64,000 nt of DNA from RPQJ01 sp963726665 (GCA_963726665.1 CAVSDW010000011.1:304258-368257); one strand, 5' to 3'. Positions 47,201-55,783 are shown, counted from the stretch's first letter. Translations and numbers: made by a program. The notes: generated by a model from the sequence alone, not told the origin.

Positions 47201-47721
47201 TCATGCTCTGCATCAACATCTCGGGAACCACGCTCAACGACGAGCAGTTCCTCGACTACGTGATCGCCGAGATCGCGGCGGCGGACCTGAGTCCGGGAGC
47301 GCTGTGCTTCGAACTCACCGAGGCAGGCGCCATGACCAGCCTGGCGGCGGCGACGCACTTCATCACCGAGCTTCGCCGGCGCGGCTGCCGTTTTGCGCTG
47401 GACGACTTCGGCAGCGGCCTGTCTTCGTTCATGTTCCTGAAGAACCTGCCCGTGGACTATCTCAAGATCGACGGTCAGTTCATGCACAACGTCACGCACG
47501 ATCGCATCGATCGCAGCCTCGTCGAGGCGATCGCCCAGATCGGCGACACCATGGGAATCGGCACCATCGCCGAGCGCGTGGACAGCCCGCAGGTGCTCGC
47601 GCGCCTCGCCGAGATCGGCATCCAGTATGCGCAGGGCAACTACGTGGGCGCGCCCCTGCCGGTCGAGGTCCTGGAGACCCTTCTGGCCGACGACCCCTCG
47701 GTCGTCCGCCTCACCGCCTGA
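44230..47721 (+). CDS. PAS-PAS-GAF-PAS-PAS-GGDEF-EAL cyclic-di-GMP protein
   Basis: A 1,163-residue soluble sensor with no signal peptide or membrane helix. Four PAS domains (about 40-160, 171-290, 462-580, 590-710) and a GAF domain (about 297-450) precede GGDEF at 805-809. An RTTD product-inhibition site lies five residues before it, so cyclase activity and feedback look intact. The EAL domain reads ELL at 935. It keeps the catalytic Asn (CINISG), the FELTE Glu, DDFG at 1058, KIDG, the AER Glu and YAQG, so phosphodiesterase activity is plausible. The stop TGA merges into repeat C. A c-di-GMP riboswitch occurs at 62.9 kb. Confidence 0.92.
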   Translation: MDWPENRTKDDAPTRPGQAPSLPGDARAPDVGTGASGHDGTASQLQAIVDHVKDAILTVDDFGRIETMNSTAARVFGYEEQAARGRKLDLLIPSLARRGMLTEALDELAESLENTQIDLAPRETRGRRHDGTLFDAELGVSKVKLGRRTFFIVCLRDTTERKLAEAAIRESEARYRTLVENAPEAIVVLDVDLARFVECNDNAVRFFKMTRDELLAAGPEKISAPTQADGLPSFGPSRGFIDRALAGEAPCFEWLHRDALAQDIPCEVRLVRLPSSGRRLIRASITDITERKRSEFLAAGERRVFEHIAGNIELPATLEAIAETAERVTPESLCTVSLYEPGPNLLRCVAGQRMPAPFLHALARVEVGPRNGSCAAAIFLHRQVVVAEISRDALWEHLREPALAAGLRACWSTPIRSSDGRMLGTVALYFHKPRSPLKRDFELMGRLTALAGIAIERRQSEEALRRSESRYRGLFENVIEGVYRTDNSGRLESANPALVKMLGFEREEELLSLPCTDALYADPADRIRILEALHRDGEVQSAEFQLRRQDGRVITVLENARLVRDTDGTIVGYEGTLADISKRKMVELQLAEEKEKAQVTLQSIGDAVLTADAEARVEYLNPVAEQLTGWTTAEAAGRPVSEVFQVLNESTRAPIDSPILRCLREDRVVELPEPALLINRRGQEISVQDSAAPIRDRTGRLIGAVMVFHDVSQERRLQRALSYQATHDALTGLINRREFESRLGEALQTAHQAENQKHVLLYLDLDQFKVVNDTCGHEAGDRLLKQVTSVVQTRIRTTDTLARLGGDEFGVLLHDCALDTAQRIAESLRQAIRDFRFVWQERVLKVGVSIGLAEITGQSETTASVMSAADVACYSAKDSGRNRVQAYEQGRAPERHREMQWVSRINRACEEDQLLLLCQSIVPISAGAEKQRKFELLLRMRDESGTLIQPAEFIPAAERFNLMPAIDRWVVHQACTGLAHRRSDAGVRTPFMLCINISGTTLNDEQFLDYVIAEIAAADLSPGALCFELTEAGAMTSLAAATHFITELRRRGCRFALDDFGSGLSSFMFLKNLPVDYLKIDGQFMHNVTHDRIDRSLVEAIAQIGDTMGIGTIAERVDSPQVLARLAEIGIQYAQGNYVGAPLPVEVLETLLADDPSVVRLTA

Positions 47722-47792
47722 AAAGGGGACATTCCTTTTCCGCGAATAGGGGACATTCCCCTATTTCCGCAAACAGGGGAATGTCCCCTATT
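47721..47792. repeat. REP-like element C
   Basis: Three modules: AAAAGGGGACATTCCTTTT at 47721-47739 (shortened), a perfect forward module at 47745-47766, and an inverted module at 47771-47792. It fills the 79-base gap between the GGDEF/EAL gene and purU; its first base is the last base of the upstream TGA stop. Confidence 0.92.
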
Positions 47793-47800
47793 CTTGGGAC

Positions 47801-48661
47801 ATGAACCCGAACCTGATCCTCCTCATTCACTGCCCGGACCGCGAAGGACTCGTGGCCTCCGTGACCGCCCTCATCCGCGAGGTGCACGGCAACATCGTCG
47901 ACCTCGACCAGCACGTCGACGCCGAGCGTCGCGTGTTCTTCATGCGCGTCGAGTGGACGCCACCCGCCGACGATCCCAGCGTAAATGAGCGCTTCGAGAA
48001 GACGTTTGCGCAAGAGGTCGCCGCACCGTATTCAATGACCTGGCGGCTCGAGCGCGCCCACCGTCGCGCGCGAATGGCAGTCTTCGTGTCCCGCTACGGT
48101 CATTGCCTGCACGACATCCTGTCGCGCTGGGAGTCGGGCGAATGGCCGGTGGACATCCCGCTGATCGTCGGCAATCACCGCGACATGGCCCCGGTGGCCG
48201 AACGCCACGGCATCCGCTTCGAGCACGTGCCGGTGAGTCGCGAGACGAAAGCCGCGGCCGAGCAGCGTCAACTCGCGCTGCTGCGGGAGGAAGGGATCGA
48301 TCTCGTGGTGCTGGCCCGCTACATGCAGATCGTGTCGCCGGACTTCATCGCGGCCATGCCCGGGCGGATCATCAACATCCACCACTCGTTCCTGCCCGCC
48401 TTCGCCGGCGCGCAGCCGTATCACGCGGCCCACGCGCGCGGCGTCAAGGTCATCGGCGCGACCAGCCACTACGTCACCGCCGAACTCGACGCCGGACCCA
48501 TCATCGCCCAGGACGTCGTGGCGGTGAGCCACAAGGATTCCGTCGACGACATGGTCCGCAAGGGCCGCGACCTCGAGAAGATCGTGCTGGCCCGCGCCGT
48601 CTACGCGCACCTGCAGCACCGCGTCCTCGCCTACGACAATCGCACCGTCGTGTTCGAATAG
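47801..48661 (+). CDS. purU: Formyltetrahydrofolate deformylase
   Basis: A 286-residue hydrolase that releases formate from 10-formyl-THF, supplying PurT or balancing one-carbon pools. An N-terminal ACT domain (IHCPDREGLVASVTALI) is followed by the formyltransferase fold. The catalytic INIHHSFLPAFAGAQPYHAA and the later Asp in TAELDAGPI are present. ATG 47801 lies nine bases after repeat C, so its ribosome-binding region is repeat-derived. It ends FE-TAG in a repeat-like GAATAGGGG. Confidence 0.96.
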   Translation: MNPNLILLIHCPDREGLVASVTALIREVHGNIVDLDQHVDAERRVFFMRVEWTPPADDPSVNERFEKTFAQEVAAPYSMTWRLERAHRRARMAVFVSRYGHCLHDILSRWESGEWPVDIPLIVGNHRDMAPVAERHGIRFEHVPVSRETKAAAEQRQLALLREEGIDLVVLARYMQIVSPDFIAAMPGRIINIHHSFLPAFAGAQPYHAAHARGVKVIGATSHYVTAELDAGPIIAQDVVAVSHKDSVDDMVRKGRDLEKIVLARAVYAHLQHRVLAYDNRTVVFE

Positions 48662-48668
48662 GGGTTCG

Positions 48669-48722
48669 AATAGGGGACATTCCCCTATTTGGTCCCTCGA
48701 AAATGGGGAATGTCCCCATCTT
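48669..48722. repeat. REP-like element D (left of the RAYT gene)
   Basis: A perfect forward module (48669-48690) and an inverted module with TGGGG/CCCCA arms (48700-48722). A further GAATAGGGG fragment lies just upstream at the purU stop. Confidence 0.93.
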
Positions 48723-48777
48723 TCGTCACCTTTCGCACTTCGGGCCATGGAGTGCGCGGCTGGCGCATGATCGGCGC

Positions 48778-49451
48778 ATGCCAAGGACCGCTCGAAAGCT
48801 GCTCGCCGGTGGCTGCTATCACCTTACCAATAGAGGGAACAACCGGGCCGCTCTGTTCTCCGATCCAAGCGCGTACAGGTCATTCCTTACGCTGATCGCC
48901 AAGGCGCAGGAGCGAATCCCGCTCGCGATCCTGGCCTGCTGCGTGATGCCGAATCACTTCCACCTCGTCGCGACGGCCAGTGCCGCCAGCGACATCAGCC
49001 GCTGGATGCACTGGCTCCTCACGACCCATGGCCAGCACTTTCACCTCGAGCACGGCACCTCGGGCCGCGTGTGGCAGGGGCGGTACAAGGCATTCCTGGT
49101 CCAGCGCGACGCCCACCTGCTGACGGTCATGCGGTACGTTGAACGCAACCCACTGCGAGCCGGGTTGGTCGGACGCTCCGAACAGTGGCCATGGGGCAGC
49201 CTGCGTGGCGGCTCGGCCGCTCCAGTGGCCCCACGCTAAGCGCCACGCCGGTCGCGCTGCCCTCGGACTGGACGTCGTACGTGAATGCTCCACAAACGGC
49301 GGCGGAACTGGAGGCGCTTCGGGCGTGCGTAAATCGCCAGCGCCCGTACGGCGACGAAGCCTGGTCCGAGGATGCGGCCAGCGCGCTCGGACTGGGGCCG
49401 TCCAAGCCAACCCGGGGGCGACCCCGCGCAACCACCGCATTAATGAACTAG
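48778..49451 (+). CDS. REP-associated tyrosine transposase, RAYT (one frameshift)
   Basis: An IS200-like Y1/HUH nuclease. MPRTARKLLAGGCYHLTNRG is the typical start. The HUH motif is H60-F-H62 in CCVMPNHFHLV, and Tyr120 in MRYVERNPLRAGL is the likely nucleophile. The first frame stops at 49239 after WPWGSLR. The usual C-terminus (LPSDWTSYVNAPQTAAELEA, then RQRPYGDEAW and PTRGRPRATT) continues in another frame from about 49208, so one base appears missing there. The corrected product is 224 residues, normal for RAYTs. Confidence 0.88.
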
Positions 49452-49455
49452 TTGA

Positions 49456-49508
49456 AATAGGGCGACATTCCCCTAGTTCGCACTGTAATAAGGGGAATGT
49501 CCCCTATT
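49456..49508. repeat. REP-like element E (right of the RAYT gene)
   Basis: A slightly degenerate forward module (49456-49478, with one extra C in GGGCGACATT) and a near-perfect inverted module (49487-49508). The latter supplies the TAG stop (49504-49506) of typA. Confidence 0.92.
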
Positions 49509-51336
49509 CTTCGCTGGAGCGCCCGGACCGCTTGCGGTCGTGCTCCTTGAGCGCACGCTTGCGGAGGCGAATCGACGCCGGCGTGATCTCGACGAGCTCG
49601 TCGTCCTCGATGAACTCCATCGCCTGCTCGAGCGTGTAGCGAATCGGCGGCGTGAGGACGATGTTCTCGTCGCGTCCCGCGGCGCGGATGTTGGTGAGCT
49701 TCTTGCCCTTGAGCGGGTTCACCACGAGGTCGTTGTCCCGGCTGTGGATGCCGACGATCTGGCCCTCGTAGACCTCGTCGCCGTGGGCGACCATGAGCCG
49801 TCCACGCTCCTGCAGGTTGAAGAGCGAGTAGCCGAGCACCGTGCCCTGGCCGTTCGAGATCATCACGCCGTTCTGGCGCGCCGCGATCGGCTTGTCCAGC
49901 ACCGGCGCGTAGTGGTCGAACACGTGGAACAGCAGGCCGAGACCCGAGGTGGTGGTGCGGAACTCCGTCTGGAACCCGATCAGCCCGCGCGCCGGAATCA
50001 CGTAGTCCAGCCGAACGCGTCCCTTGCCGTCCGGGTGCATCGCCTGCAACTGCCCGCCCCGGCTGCCGAGCGCGGTCATGACGCCACCCTGGCTCGAATC
50101 CTCGATGTCCACCGCCAGGATCTCGTACGGCTCGTGCGCGACGCCGTCGATCTCCTTGATGACCACCCGCGGCCGCGAGACCGCGATCTCGTAGCCTTCG
50201 CGACGCATGTTCTCCAGCAGCACGCCGAGGTGCAGCTCGCCGCGCCCGTAGACCTGGAACTTGTCGGGGTCTTCGGTCTCCTCCACCCGCAACGCGACGT
50301 TCGTCAGCGCTTCGCGCAGCAGCCGCTCGCGGATCTGCCGGCTGGTGAGGTACTTGCCCTCCTTGCCCGCGAACGGCGAGGTGTTGACCTCGAACGTCAT
50401 GCCGATGGTCGGCTCGTCCACGACCAGCGGCGGCAGCGCCTCGGGTCTGGCCGGATCGCACAAGGTGTCCGAGATCGCCGGGGTCTCGATGCCGGCGAAC
50501 GCGACGATGTCGCCCGCATCCACCGAATCGACCTCGATGCGGTCGAGGCCGTGGAAGCCGAGCACCTGCATCACGCGCTCGTTTCGCGCGCGGCCCTGCC
50601 GGTCGACGACCGTGACCTGCATGCCCTTCTTCAGCGTGCCGCGCTTGATGCGCCCGATGCCGATCGCGCCCACGTAGCTCGAGTAGTCGAGCTGCGAGAC
50701 CTGCAGCTGCAGTGGTCCGTCGAGGTCCACGTCGGGCGGAGGGCAGTGCTTCACGATCGTCTCGAAAAGCGTCGTCATGTCGCCGCCGCGGTGGCCCGGA
50801 TCGTGGGTCGCAAAGCCCTGGATCGCGGACGTGTAGATCACCGGGAAATCGAGCTGCGCCTCGGTCGCGCCCAGGCGATCGAACAGGTCGAAGGTCTGGT
50901 CCAGCACCCAGTTCGGACGCGCCTCGTGGCGGTCGATCTTGTTGATGACCACGATCGGGCGCAGGCCGTGCGCGAACGCCTTCTGCGTGACGAAACGGGT
51001 CTGCGGCATCGGGCCGTCGACCGCATCGACCAGCAGCAGCACCGAATCCACCATCGACAGCACGCGCTCGACCTCGCCGCCGAAATCCGCGTGTCCCGGC
51101 GTGTCCACGATGTTGATCCGGTAGTCGTTCCAGCGGATCGCGGTGTTCTTCGCGAGGATCGTGATGCCGCGCTCGCGCTCGAGCGCATTGGAATCCATGA
51201 CGCGGTCGGGCACGACCGTGCGGGCGGCGAACGTCCCCGACTGCTTGAGGAGCTGGTCGACCAGGGTCGTCTTGCCGTGGTCGACGTGCGCGATGATCGC
51301 GATGTTACGAAGGTGTCTGGTGGGATCGACGGTCAC
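49504..51336 (-). CDS. typA: Ribosome-associated GTPase TypA/BipA
   Basis: A 610-residue translational GTPase involved in ribosome assembly and stress adaptation. G1 AHVDHGKTTLVDQLL, G3 DTPGHADFGGEVERV and G4 NKIDRHEARPNWV are intact, and the C-terminal TypA domain is full length. I set the start at GTG 51336 (VTVDPTRHLRNIAIIAHVDH); the longer frame upstream would translate repeat F. The last residues are SSEE and the final Glu codon and TAG lie in repeat E. Confidence 0.95.
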   Translation of the reverse strand: MTVDPTRHLRNIAIIAHVDHGKTTLVDQLLKQSGTFAARTVVPDRVMDSNALERERGITILAKNTAIRWNDYRINIVDTPGHADFGGEVERVLSMVDSVLLLVDAVDGPMPQTRFVTQKAFAHGLRPIVVINKIDRHEARPNWVLDQTFDLFDRLGATEAQLDFPVIYTSAIQGFATHDPGHRGGDMTTLFETIVKHCPPPDVDLDGPLQLQVSQLDYSSYVGAIGIGRIKRGTLKKGMQVTVVDRQGRARNERVMQVLGFHGLDRIEVDSVDAGDIVAFAGIETPAISDTLCDPARPEALPPLVVDEPTIGMTFEVNTSPFAGKEGKYLTSRQIRERLLREALTNVALRVEETEDPDKFQVYGRGELHLGVLLENMRREGYEIAVSRPRVVIKEIDGVAHEPYEILAVDIEDSSQGGVMTALGSRGGQLQAMHPDGKGRVRLDYVIPARGLIGFQTEFRTTTSGLGLLFHVFDHYAPVLDKPIAARQNGVMISNGQGTVLGYSLFNLQERGRLMVAHGDEVYEGQIVGIHSRDNDLVVNPLKGKKLTNIRAAGRDENIVLTPPIRYTLEQAMEFIEDDELVEITPASIRLRKRALKEHDRKRSGRSSEE

Positions 51337-51376
51337 GATGGGGCGCCCGGGGCAAAAGGGCGCGGAGTATACCGGG

Positions 51377-51521
51377 AAATAGGGGACATTCTCCTTTTTG
51401 ATTTCCGTCCGGTCATGAGCCAACTGGCTGGGAAATCAGGGAAAAGGAGAATGTCCCCTTTTATGGCTCGAAAAGGAGAATGTCCCCTTTTGTGCTCCGA
51501 AAAGGGGCGTGTCGCCCGTTT
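51377..51521. repeat. REP-like element F (four modules)
   Basis: One forward module (51377-51399) and three inverted ones (51442-51462, 51471-51491, 51500-51521). The inverted ones carry the AAAAGGAG/CCCCTTTT variant, and the last is degenerate (GGGGCGTGTCGCCC). The array lies 41 bases before the typA start and ends at the base before the upstream lipoprotein stop. Confidence 0.9.
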
Positions 51522-52145
51522 CTAGTTCTTGTTCGATTCGACCGCCGTCATCGGCTCGACCGGCTTGCCCGACGCGTCCTTCTCGGGCGCGGGCTTTGCA
51601 GCGGCGGCGGGAGTACCCACCACGACCGGCACGGAGAAATTGCGCACCTCGGTCTGGACCTTGGTCACCATCTTCGTCGCCACGCCGATGTAGTACATGC
51701 CGTCCGTCCCGGACTGGAGCAGCAGCTTCGTCGTGTAGCGCTCGCCGGCCTGGACGGGGCTGAACTTGACCGCGCCGTCGCCGACGAGCGTCAGGCCCTC
51801 GACCGCCGATATCTCGACTTCGAGCGAATCGGCCGGAGCGCGCGGCAGGAACGTGAGTTCCACCTCGAAGGGCTGACCGCTGACGGGTTTCGCGGCGATG
51901 TCGTACTTGAGGTCCACGGGTGCCGAGGACTTGCCCGTCGCCACCGCATTCGCCAGGCGCTCATCCTCCTGCCGTGCCTTGTCGGCCACGGCCGCGGCCT
52001 GATCCGCGACTGCCGTCTTGGCAGACTTGGTCGCCTGTGCAGCCACTTCCTCATCGGATTTTCCGCCGCAGCCCGCCGCAAGCGCCGTCGCTAAGGACAG
52101 TGCCGTGGCCCTGGCAAGGAATCCGGTACGCATTCGGTGGTTCAT
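51522..52145 (-). CDS. Lipoprotein of unknown function
   Basis: A 207-residue secreted protein. MNHRMRTGFLARATALSLAT leads to a lipobox LAAG-C near residue 26. A helical Ala/Lys-rich segment then precedes a beta-rich domain (about 75-175) and a Pro/Ala-rich tail. No family recognised. It starts 13 bases after the metalloprotease gene, so the two are probably co-transcribed and may work together at the cell surface. Confidence 0.75.
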   Translation of the reverse strand: MNHRMRTGFLARATALSLATALAAGCGGKSDEEVAAQATKSAKTAVADQAAAVADKARQEDERLANAVATGKSSAPVDLKYDIAAKPVSGQPFEVELTFLPRAPADSLEVEISAVEGLTLVGDGAVKFSPVQAGERYTTKLLLQSGTDGMYYIGVATKMVTKVQTEVRNFSVPVVVGTPAAAAKPAPEKDASGKPVEPMTAVESNKN

Positions 52146-52158
52146 GGCAGGTCAACCC

Positions 52159-53899
52159 TCAACCGGTGATCGTGACAAGCATGCAGGTTCGGCCGCGCCT
52201 ATCCACAGGCGGTTCCGGGAGCGGCGGGTCGAACGCGACGTGACTGTACTCGAAAACCTCGAGCACGTAGTCGCCCGCCGGCATTGCGACGTTGTCATAG
52301 GCTTCGGAATTCTGGGCCAGCGTACAACCCGCGCCCGATCCCGGGCCTGCGCATTCGCTGAAGTCGTAGAGGCCGGCCTTCCAGATATACAGGTCCGGGT
52401 CGGGGATCTTCGCGTCCGGAGGCGATGCGGCATCGAACGCAGTCACCAGGATATGGACGGGCCCGGTCGCTCGGCACGCTGAAACGAAGCAATCGCCGGT
52501 TGCCGAGCTTGTCGAAAGTTCCCGCGTCGATTGTCCCGCACACCTGCACCGACGGGCCATTGAGCGTGAGCTGCTCGTATACCGGCAGCGCGTCCGGCAG
52601 TCCGCCGTCATTGGTCTCGCCGTCCGCATACGCGGTGATCCCGGCCGCCTTGATCTGCTCGCGCGCGACGACCGCGTTGACCAGCGCGTCGTCCACGCCG
52701 GCGCGCTGCTTCAACGCCGCAGCAAACGCGAAGATGCTGTCGAGCGGGATGCCGGTCCGGAGCTCGTTGCGGAACACGTCGAACATCGGGCTGAAGCCGA
52801 CCGTGCCCGTGTCGACGCCATCCGCGGCCGTGTCGAACAGGTCCCAGGCGATCGAATAGACCGAAGCCTCGTTGAACCAGCCACGGTCGGTCGTCGGGTT
52901 CGACTCCATGTCGAAGTGGAATCGTCGTGCGACTGGCCCGACGCCGTAGGAATCCCGGTACACGGGATTGCCGAGCACCATTCCGCTGAACGCATCCGCG
53001 AAGCCTTCGCTGAAGGCCAAGCGCAGATCCAGGCGGTCGCTGATCGAGTGATCCCCGCCCCAGCTGTCCGAGCGGCTCAGGCGGTCCTCGACGTAGTGGT
53101 GGAATTCGTGGGCCAGGACGTGCTGGTCGAATTCGTCCGTATCCGAGGCCACGCCCAGGCTCGCGTCGCCGAGCACGTAGATTCCATTGCCGGTGCCACT
53201 CTGGAACACGTAGTAACCCGTGGTCTGGATCTGGCCCGTCGCTGGCGCGAAGTTCACCGAAGACGTGTTCCGTGTGCTCCAGTACGCGTCGAGTGCCGGG
53301 AATGCACCCGTGTAGCCGCCCTGCTCCACGACGAAGCGGATCGACGAATACAGGGTGTCCAGCACGGCAAACGGCGCCGCGGCCCGCGTCGAAGTGTAGG
53401 ACGTGCCACCCCAACCCGACGCGGCGCGAAGGTTGCGGGTCTGTGCCGCGGTTCCGGAATTGAACGCGGCGCTGTCGAGGACGTACAGAGCGCTGCCGTT
53501 GGTGTTGTCACGCACCGACACGCTCCAGGACGCGGGGGCCGCCGCGGTCGAGGCGACCACGCTTTGCGCCTTCGCGCGGATCTTCACGCTGGTGCTGGCC
53601 GGAACCTGGAGGCTGTAATTGCCGTTGTCGTCGGTGGCGGTCGTCGCAATCACCGCACCGCTCGAACCAAGCGCCTCGACCACGACGCGGCGGGCGGGCT
53701 TCTCGACGGTCTGGCTGTAATCGAGACCATTGCCGAGTGTTGCCGAGGGCGGCACGCGATCAAAAGTGATCCGGCCGCTCACGGTCACGTTGCTCGCGGG
53801 CGGGCCGCCGCCCCCTCCGCCGCCACCCCCTCCACCACCGCAGGCAGCGAGGGCCAGCACGGCCACGATGGTCGACAGGCGATAGATCAGGGATTTCAC
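52159..53899 (-). CDS. Secreted zinc metalloprotease-like lipoprotein (one frameshift)
   Basis: GTG 53899 begins VKSLIYRLSTIVAVLALAAC, a lipoprotein signal, followed by a run of 12 Gly that probably acts as a spacer. A carboxypeptidase-regulatory-like beta domain (about 35-110) precedes a zinc-protease domain with HEFHHYVED (HExxH) and a downstream Glu in FSEGFADAFSG. The C-terminal part (VHILVTAFDAASPPDAKIPD and on) is in a second frame; one extra base lies near 52462-52475. The corrected length is 579 residues. Substrate unknown. Confidence 0.8.
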
Positions 53900-54037
53900 G
53901 AGCTTACCGTGGGAACTTGACGCTGAAAGGATATCACGCGGGCCGGCCTGGAAGCCTGCCTGCGGACTCGCGTACGGGCCTGGACAGCAGTCGCCCGGCA
54001 TTTGCCCGCTGGAGCGATTCGACCCGCCCGACCGCGG

Positions 54038-55036
54038 TCAGTTCCGTTGCAGGGCGGGCTCGCGCAGCAGGCGGTGCTCCCACTCGAGCTGCGAGCGGAC
54101 GATGGTCTCGAGATCGTCGAAGCGCGGCGCCCAGCCGAGCAGCGTGCGGACCCGCTCGGCGTGCGCAACCAGTGACGGAGGATCGCCCGCGCGGCGCGGC
54201 CCCTCGACGACCTTGAGGGGCTTGCCGTTCACGCGCTCGACGGTCTTCAGGACGTCGCGCACGCTGTAGCCGTGGCCGTAGCCACAGTTGACGGTGGTCG
54301 AACCGCCGCCCGCGCGCAGGTAGTCGAGCGACTTCAGGTGCGCGGCCGCGAGGTCCTCGACGTGGATGTAGTCGCGAACGCCCGTGCCGTCGGGCGTCGG
54401 ATAGTCCGTACCGAACACCGAGATCTGAGGGCGCACGCCCGCGGCCTGCTGGCAGGCCACCTTCACCAGCAGCGTCGCGTTCGGCGCCGTGTGGCCGATG
54501 CGGCCGCCCGGGTCGCTGCCGGCCACGTTGAAGTAGCGGAGCGCCACGTAGCGGAGCGCGGAGGCCGCCGCGAGGTCCCGCAGCATCCACTCGCTCATGA
54601 GCTTCGAAAGCCCATAGGGATTGATCGGCGCGGTCGGCGAATCCTCGCGCGCGAGTCCCTCGGCCGGGATGCCGTAGACCGCCGCGGTCGAAGAGAAGAC
54701 GAAGTGGGCCACACCCGCGCGGTCGCAGCACTCGAGGAGGTTGCGCGTGGCGCAGGTGTTGTTGCCGTAGTACTTGAGCGGATTCGACACCGACTCCGGC
54801 ACGATGGTGTGCGCCGCGAAGTGCATCACCGTCGAGACCGAGTGTTCCGCGAGCACCCGCGCGACCGCCTCGCGATCGCCCGTGTCGCCGACGACGAGCG
54901 GCGCACCGAGCACCGCGCTGCGATAACCGGTCGAGAGATTGTCGAGGACCACGACGCGCTCGCCGCGCTCGACGAGCTGGCGGACGACGTGGCTGCCGAT
55001 GTATCCGGCTCCGCCGGTGACGAGGATGGTGGACAT
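54038..55036 (-). CDS. galE: UDP-glucose 4-epimerase
   Basis: A 332-residue extended SDR that interconverts UDP-glucose and UDP-galactose for surface polysaccharide. The NAD motif ILVTGGAGYIGSHVVRQL, the catalytic Ser/Thr (FSSTAAVYG) and the Tyr/Lys pair in NPYGLSKLMSEW are present. VRDYIHVEDLAAAHL is the classic GalE block. No other sugar genes adjoin it. Repeat G lies 17 bases before the start. Confidence 0.95.
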   Translation of the reverse strand: MSTILVTGGAGYIGSHVVRQLVERGERVVVLDNLSTGYRSAVLGAPLVVGDTGDREAVARVLAEHSVSTVMHFAAHTIVPESVSNPLKYYGNNTCATRNLLECCDRAGVAHFVFSSTAAVYGIPAEGLAREDSPTAPINPYGLSKLMSEWMLRDLAAASALRYVALRYFNVAGSDPGGRIGHTAPNATLLVKVACQQAAGVRPQISVFGTDYPTPDGTGVRDYIHVEDLAAAHLKSLDYLRAGGGSTTVNCGYGHGYSVRDVLKTVERVNGKPLKVVEGPRRAGDPPSLVAHAERVRTLLGWAPRFDDLETIVRSQLEWEHRLLREPALQRN

Positions 55037-55052
55037 GCACGAATGCTACTGG

Positions 55053-55108
55053 ATAAAGGGGACATTCTCCTTTTCCGCGATGCGAAAAAAGTGAATGTGC
55101 CCACACTT
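55053..55108. repeat. REP-like element G
   Basis: A forward module of the AAAGGGG/CTCCTTTT variant (55053-55074) and a degenerate inverted module (55085-55108), upstream of galE and downstream-facing to the relBE promoter. Confidence 0.8.
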
Positions 55109-55160
55109 CGGCGAGCTTGAGACAACGGCGGACAGGCGCTTGTCTTTCGGTCAGCGACCG

Positions 55161-55190
55161 TTGCACTACATGTAGTGCATGACGTAGACT
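55161..55190 (+). promoter_or_regulatory. relBE promoter and 18-bp palindromic operator
   Basis: TGCACTACATGTAGTGCA (55162-55179) is a perfect palindrome. TTGCAC (55161-55166) and TAGACT (55185-55190), 18 bases apart, would place the operator over the -35 and spacer. This is the expected arrangement for autorepression by a dimeric antitoxin. Confidence 0.7.
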
Positions 55191-55203
55191 CCGACCATGA
55201 GAG

Positions 55204-55449
55204 ATGATTCCGGTGCCCAGCACCCGTCTTTCCATCCGCCTGGACAAGGGCCTGAGCAACCGGCTCGACCGGCTGGTCAGGCTCACGGGCCGCAGCAAGT
55301 CCTTTTACGTCAAGCAGGCGCTGGAGGAGCAGGTCGCAGACCTCGAAGACCTGTACCTGGCGCGCAAAGTGGCGCGTCGCGTCGCGGACGGCCGCGAAGA
55401 AGTGGTAACGCTCGAGGATCTGGAGCGCGAATTTGCCGTGGAGAATTGA
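55204..55449 (+). CDS. relB: RelB-like ribbon-helix-helix antitoxin
   Basis: An 81-residue protein. TRLSIRLDKGLSNRLDRLVR followed by TGRSKSFYVKQALEEQV is an RHH DNA-binding domain. The C-terminal VVTLEDLEREFAVEN would wrap the toxin. ATG 55204 was taken; a GTG at 55213 is also possible. It overlaps the toxin gene by 17 bases. Confidence 0.85.
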   Translation: MIPVPSTRLSIRLDKGLSNRLDRLVRLTGRSKSFYVKQALEEQVADLEDLYLARKVARRVADGREEVVTLEDLEREFAVEN

Positions 55450-55702
55450 GTTCGCGGCTTCTGCCGCGAAGCAGCTCCGCCGCCTCGATCCCGCAGTTGC
55501 ACGACGGATCCTGGCGTTCCTGCGCGAACGCGTCGCACGGACAGATGATCCACGCTCGATTGGCGATGCGCTAAAGGGCGGCGACCTCGGTAGCTTCTGG
55601 AAATATCGTGTTGGCGATTATCGGGTGATCGCCGAAATTCACGATCGAGAGGTTCGGATCCTGGTCGTGCGCCTGGGCCACCGGCGCGAGGTCTACCGCT
55701 AG
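55433..55702 (+). CDS. relE: RelE/ParE-family toxin
   Basis: An 89-residue compact toxin. WRIEFAASAAKQLRRLDPAV followed by ARRILAFLRERV is the helical part, and SFWKYRVGDYRVIAEIHDRE with RLGHRREVY is the beta sheet with the basic/Tyr cleft of RelE mRNA interferases. The start is TTG 55433 inside the antitoxin gene. Together they form the first of four toxin-antitoxin loci in 7.3 kb. Confidence 0.88.
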   Translation: MPWRIEFAASAAKQLRRLDPAVARRILAFLRERVARTDDPRSIGDALKGGDLGSFWKYRVGDYRVIAEIHDREVRILVVRLGHRREVYR

Positions 55703-55720
55703 AGCGCCAGGGGACCACGG

Positions 55721-55783
55721 AATAGGGGACATTCCCCTATTTTCAAGAATAGGGGAATGTCCCCTATTCCTGTCCCCTATTCC
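55721..55783. repeat. REP-like element H
   Basis: A perfect forward module (55721-55743), a perfect inverted module (55748-55768) and an inverted half (55771-55783). The half supplies the TAG stop (55777-55779) of srkA. It lies between convergent relE and srkA. Confidence 0.93.

Larger units (their letters stand above)
48669..49508 (+). mobile_element. REP-RAYT unit
   Basis: A RAYT transposase gene bracketed by REP-like pairs D and E, about 840 bases in all. REP-RAYT units of this form are known in many proteobacteria, where the domesticated single-strand transposase is thought to mobilise or act on the repeats. Terminal target duplications were not found, as expected for this class. Confidence 0.75.

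Noticed and set aside
44235..47804. A 1,189-codon plus-strand frame overlapping the GGDEF/EAL gene
   Set aside because: It is the +2 shadow of a gene with clear PAS, GAF, GGDEF and EAL motifs; composition is Arg/Ala-rich without structure.
53808..53850. The GGC/GGA-rich run in the metalloprotease as a repeat or regulatory element
   Set aside because: It encodes a 12-Gly spacer after a lipobox and is in frame; simple coding low complexity explains it.
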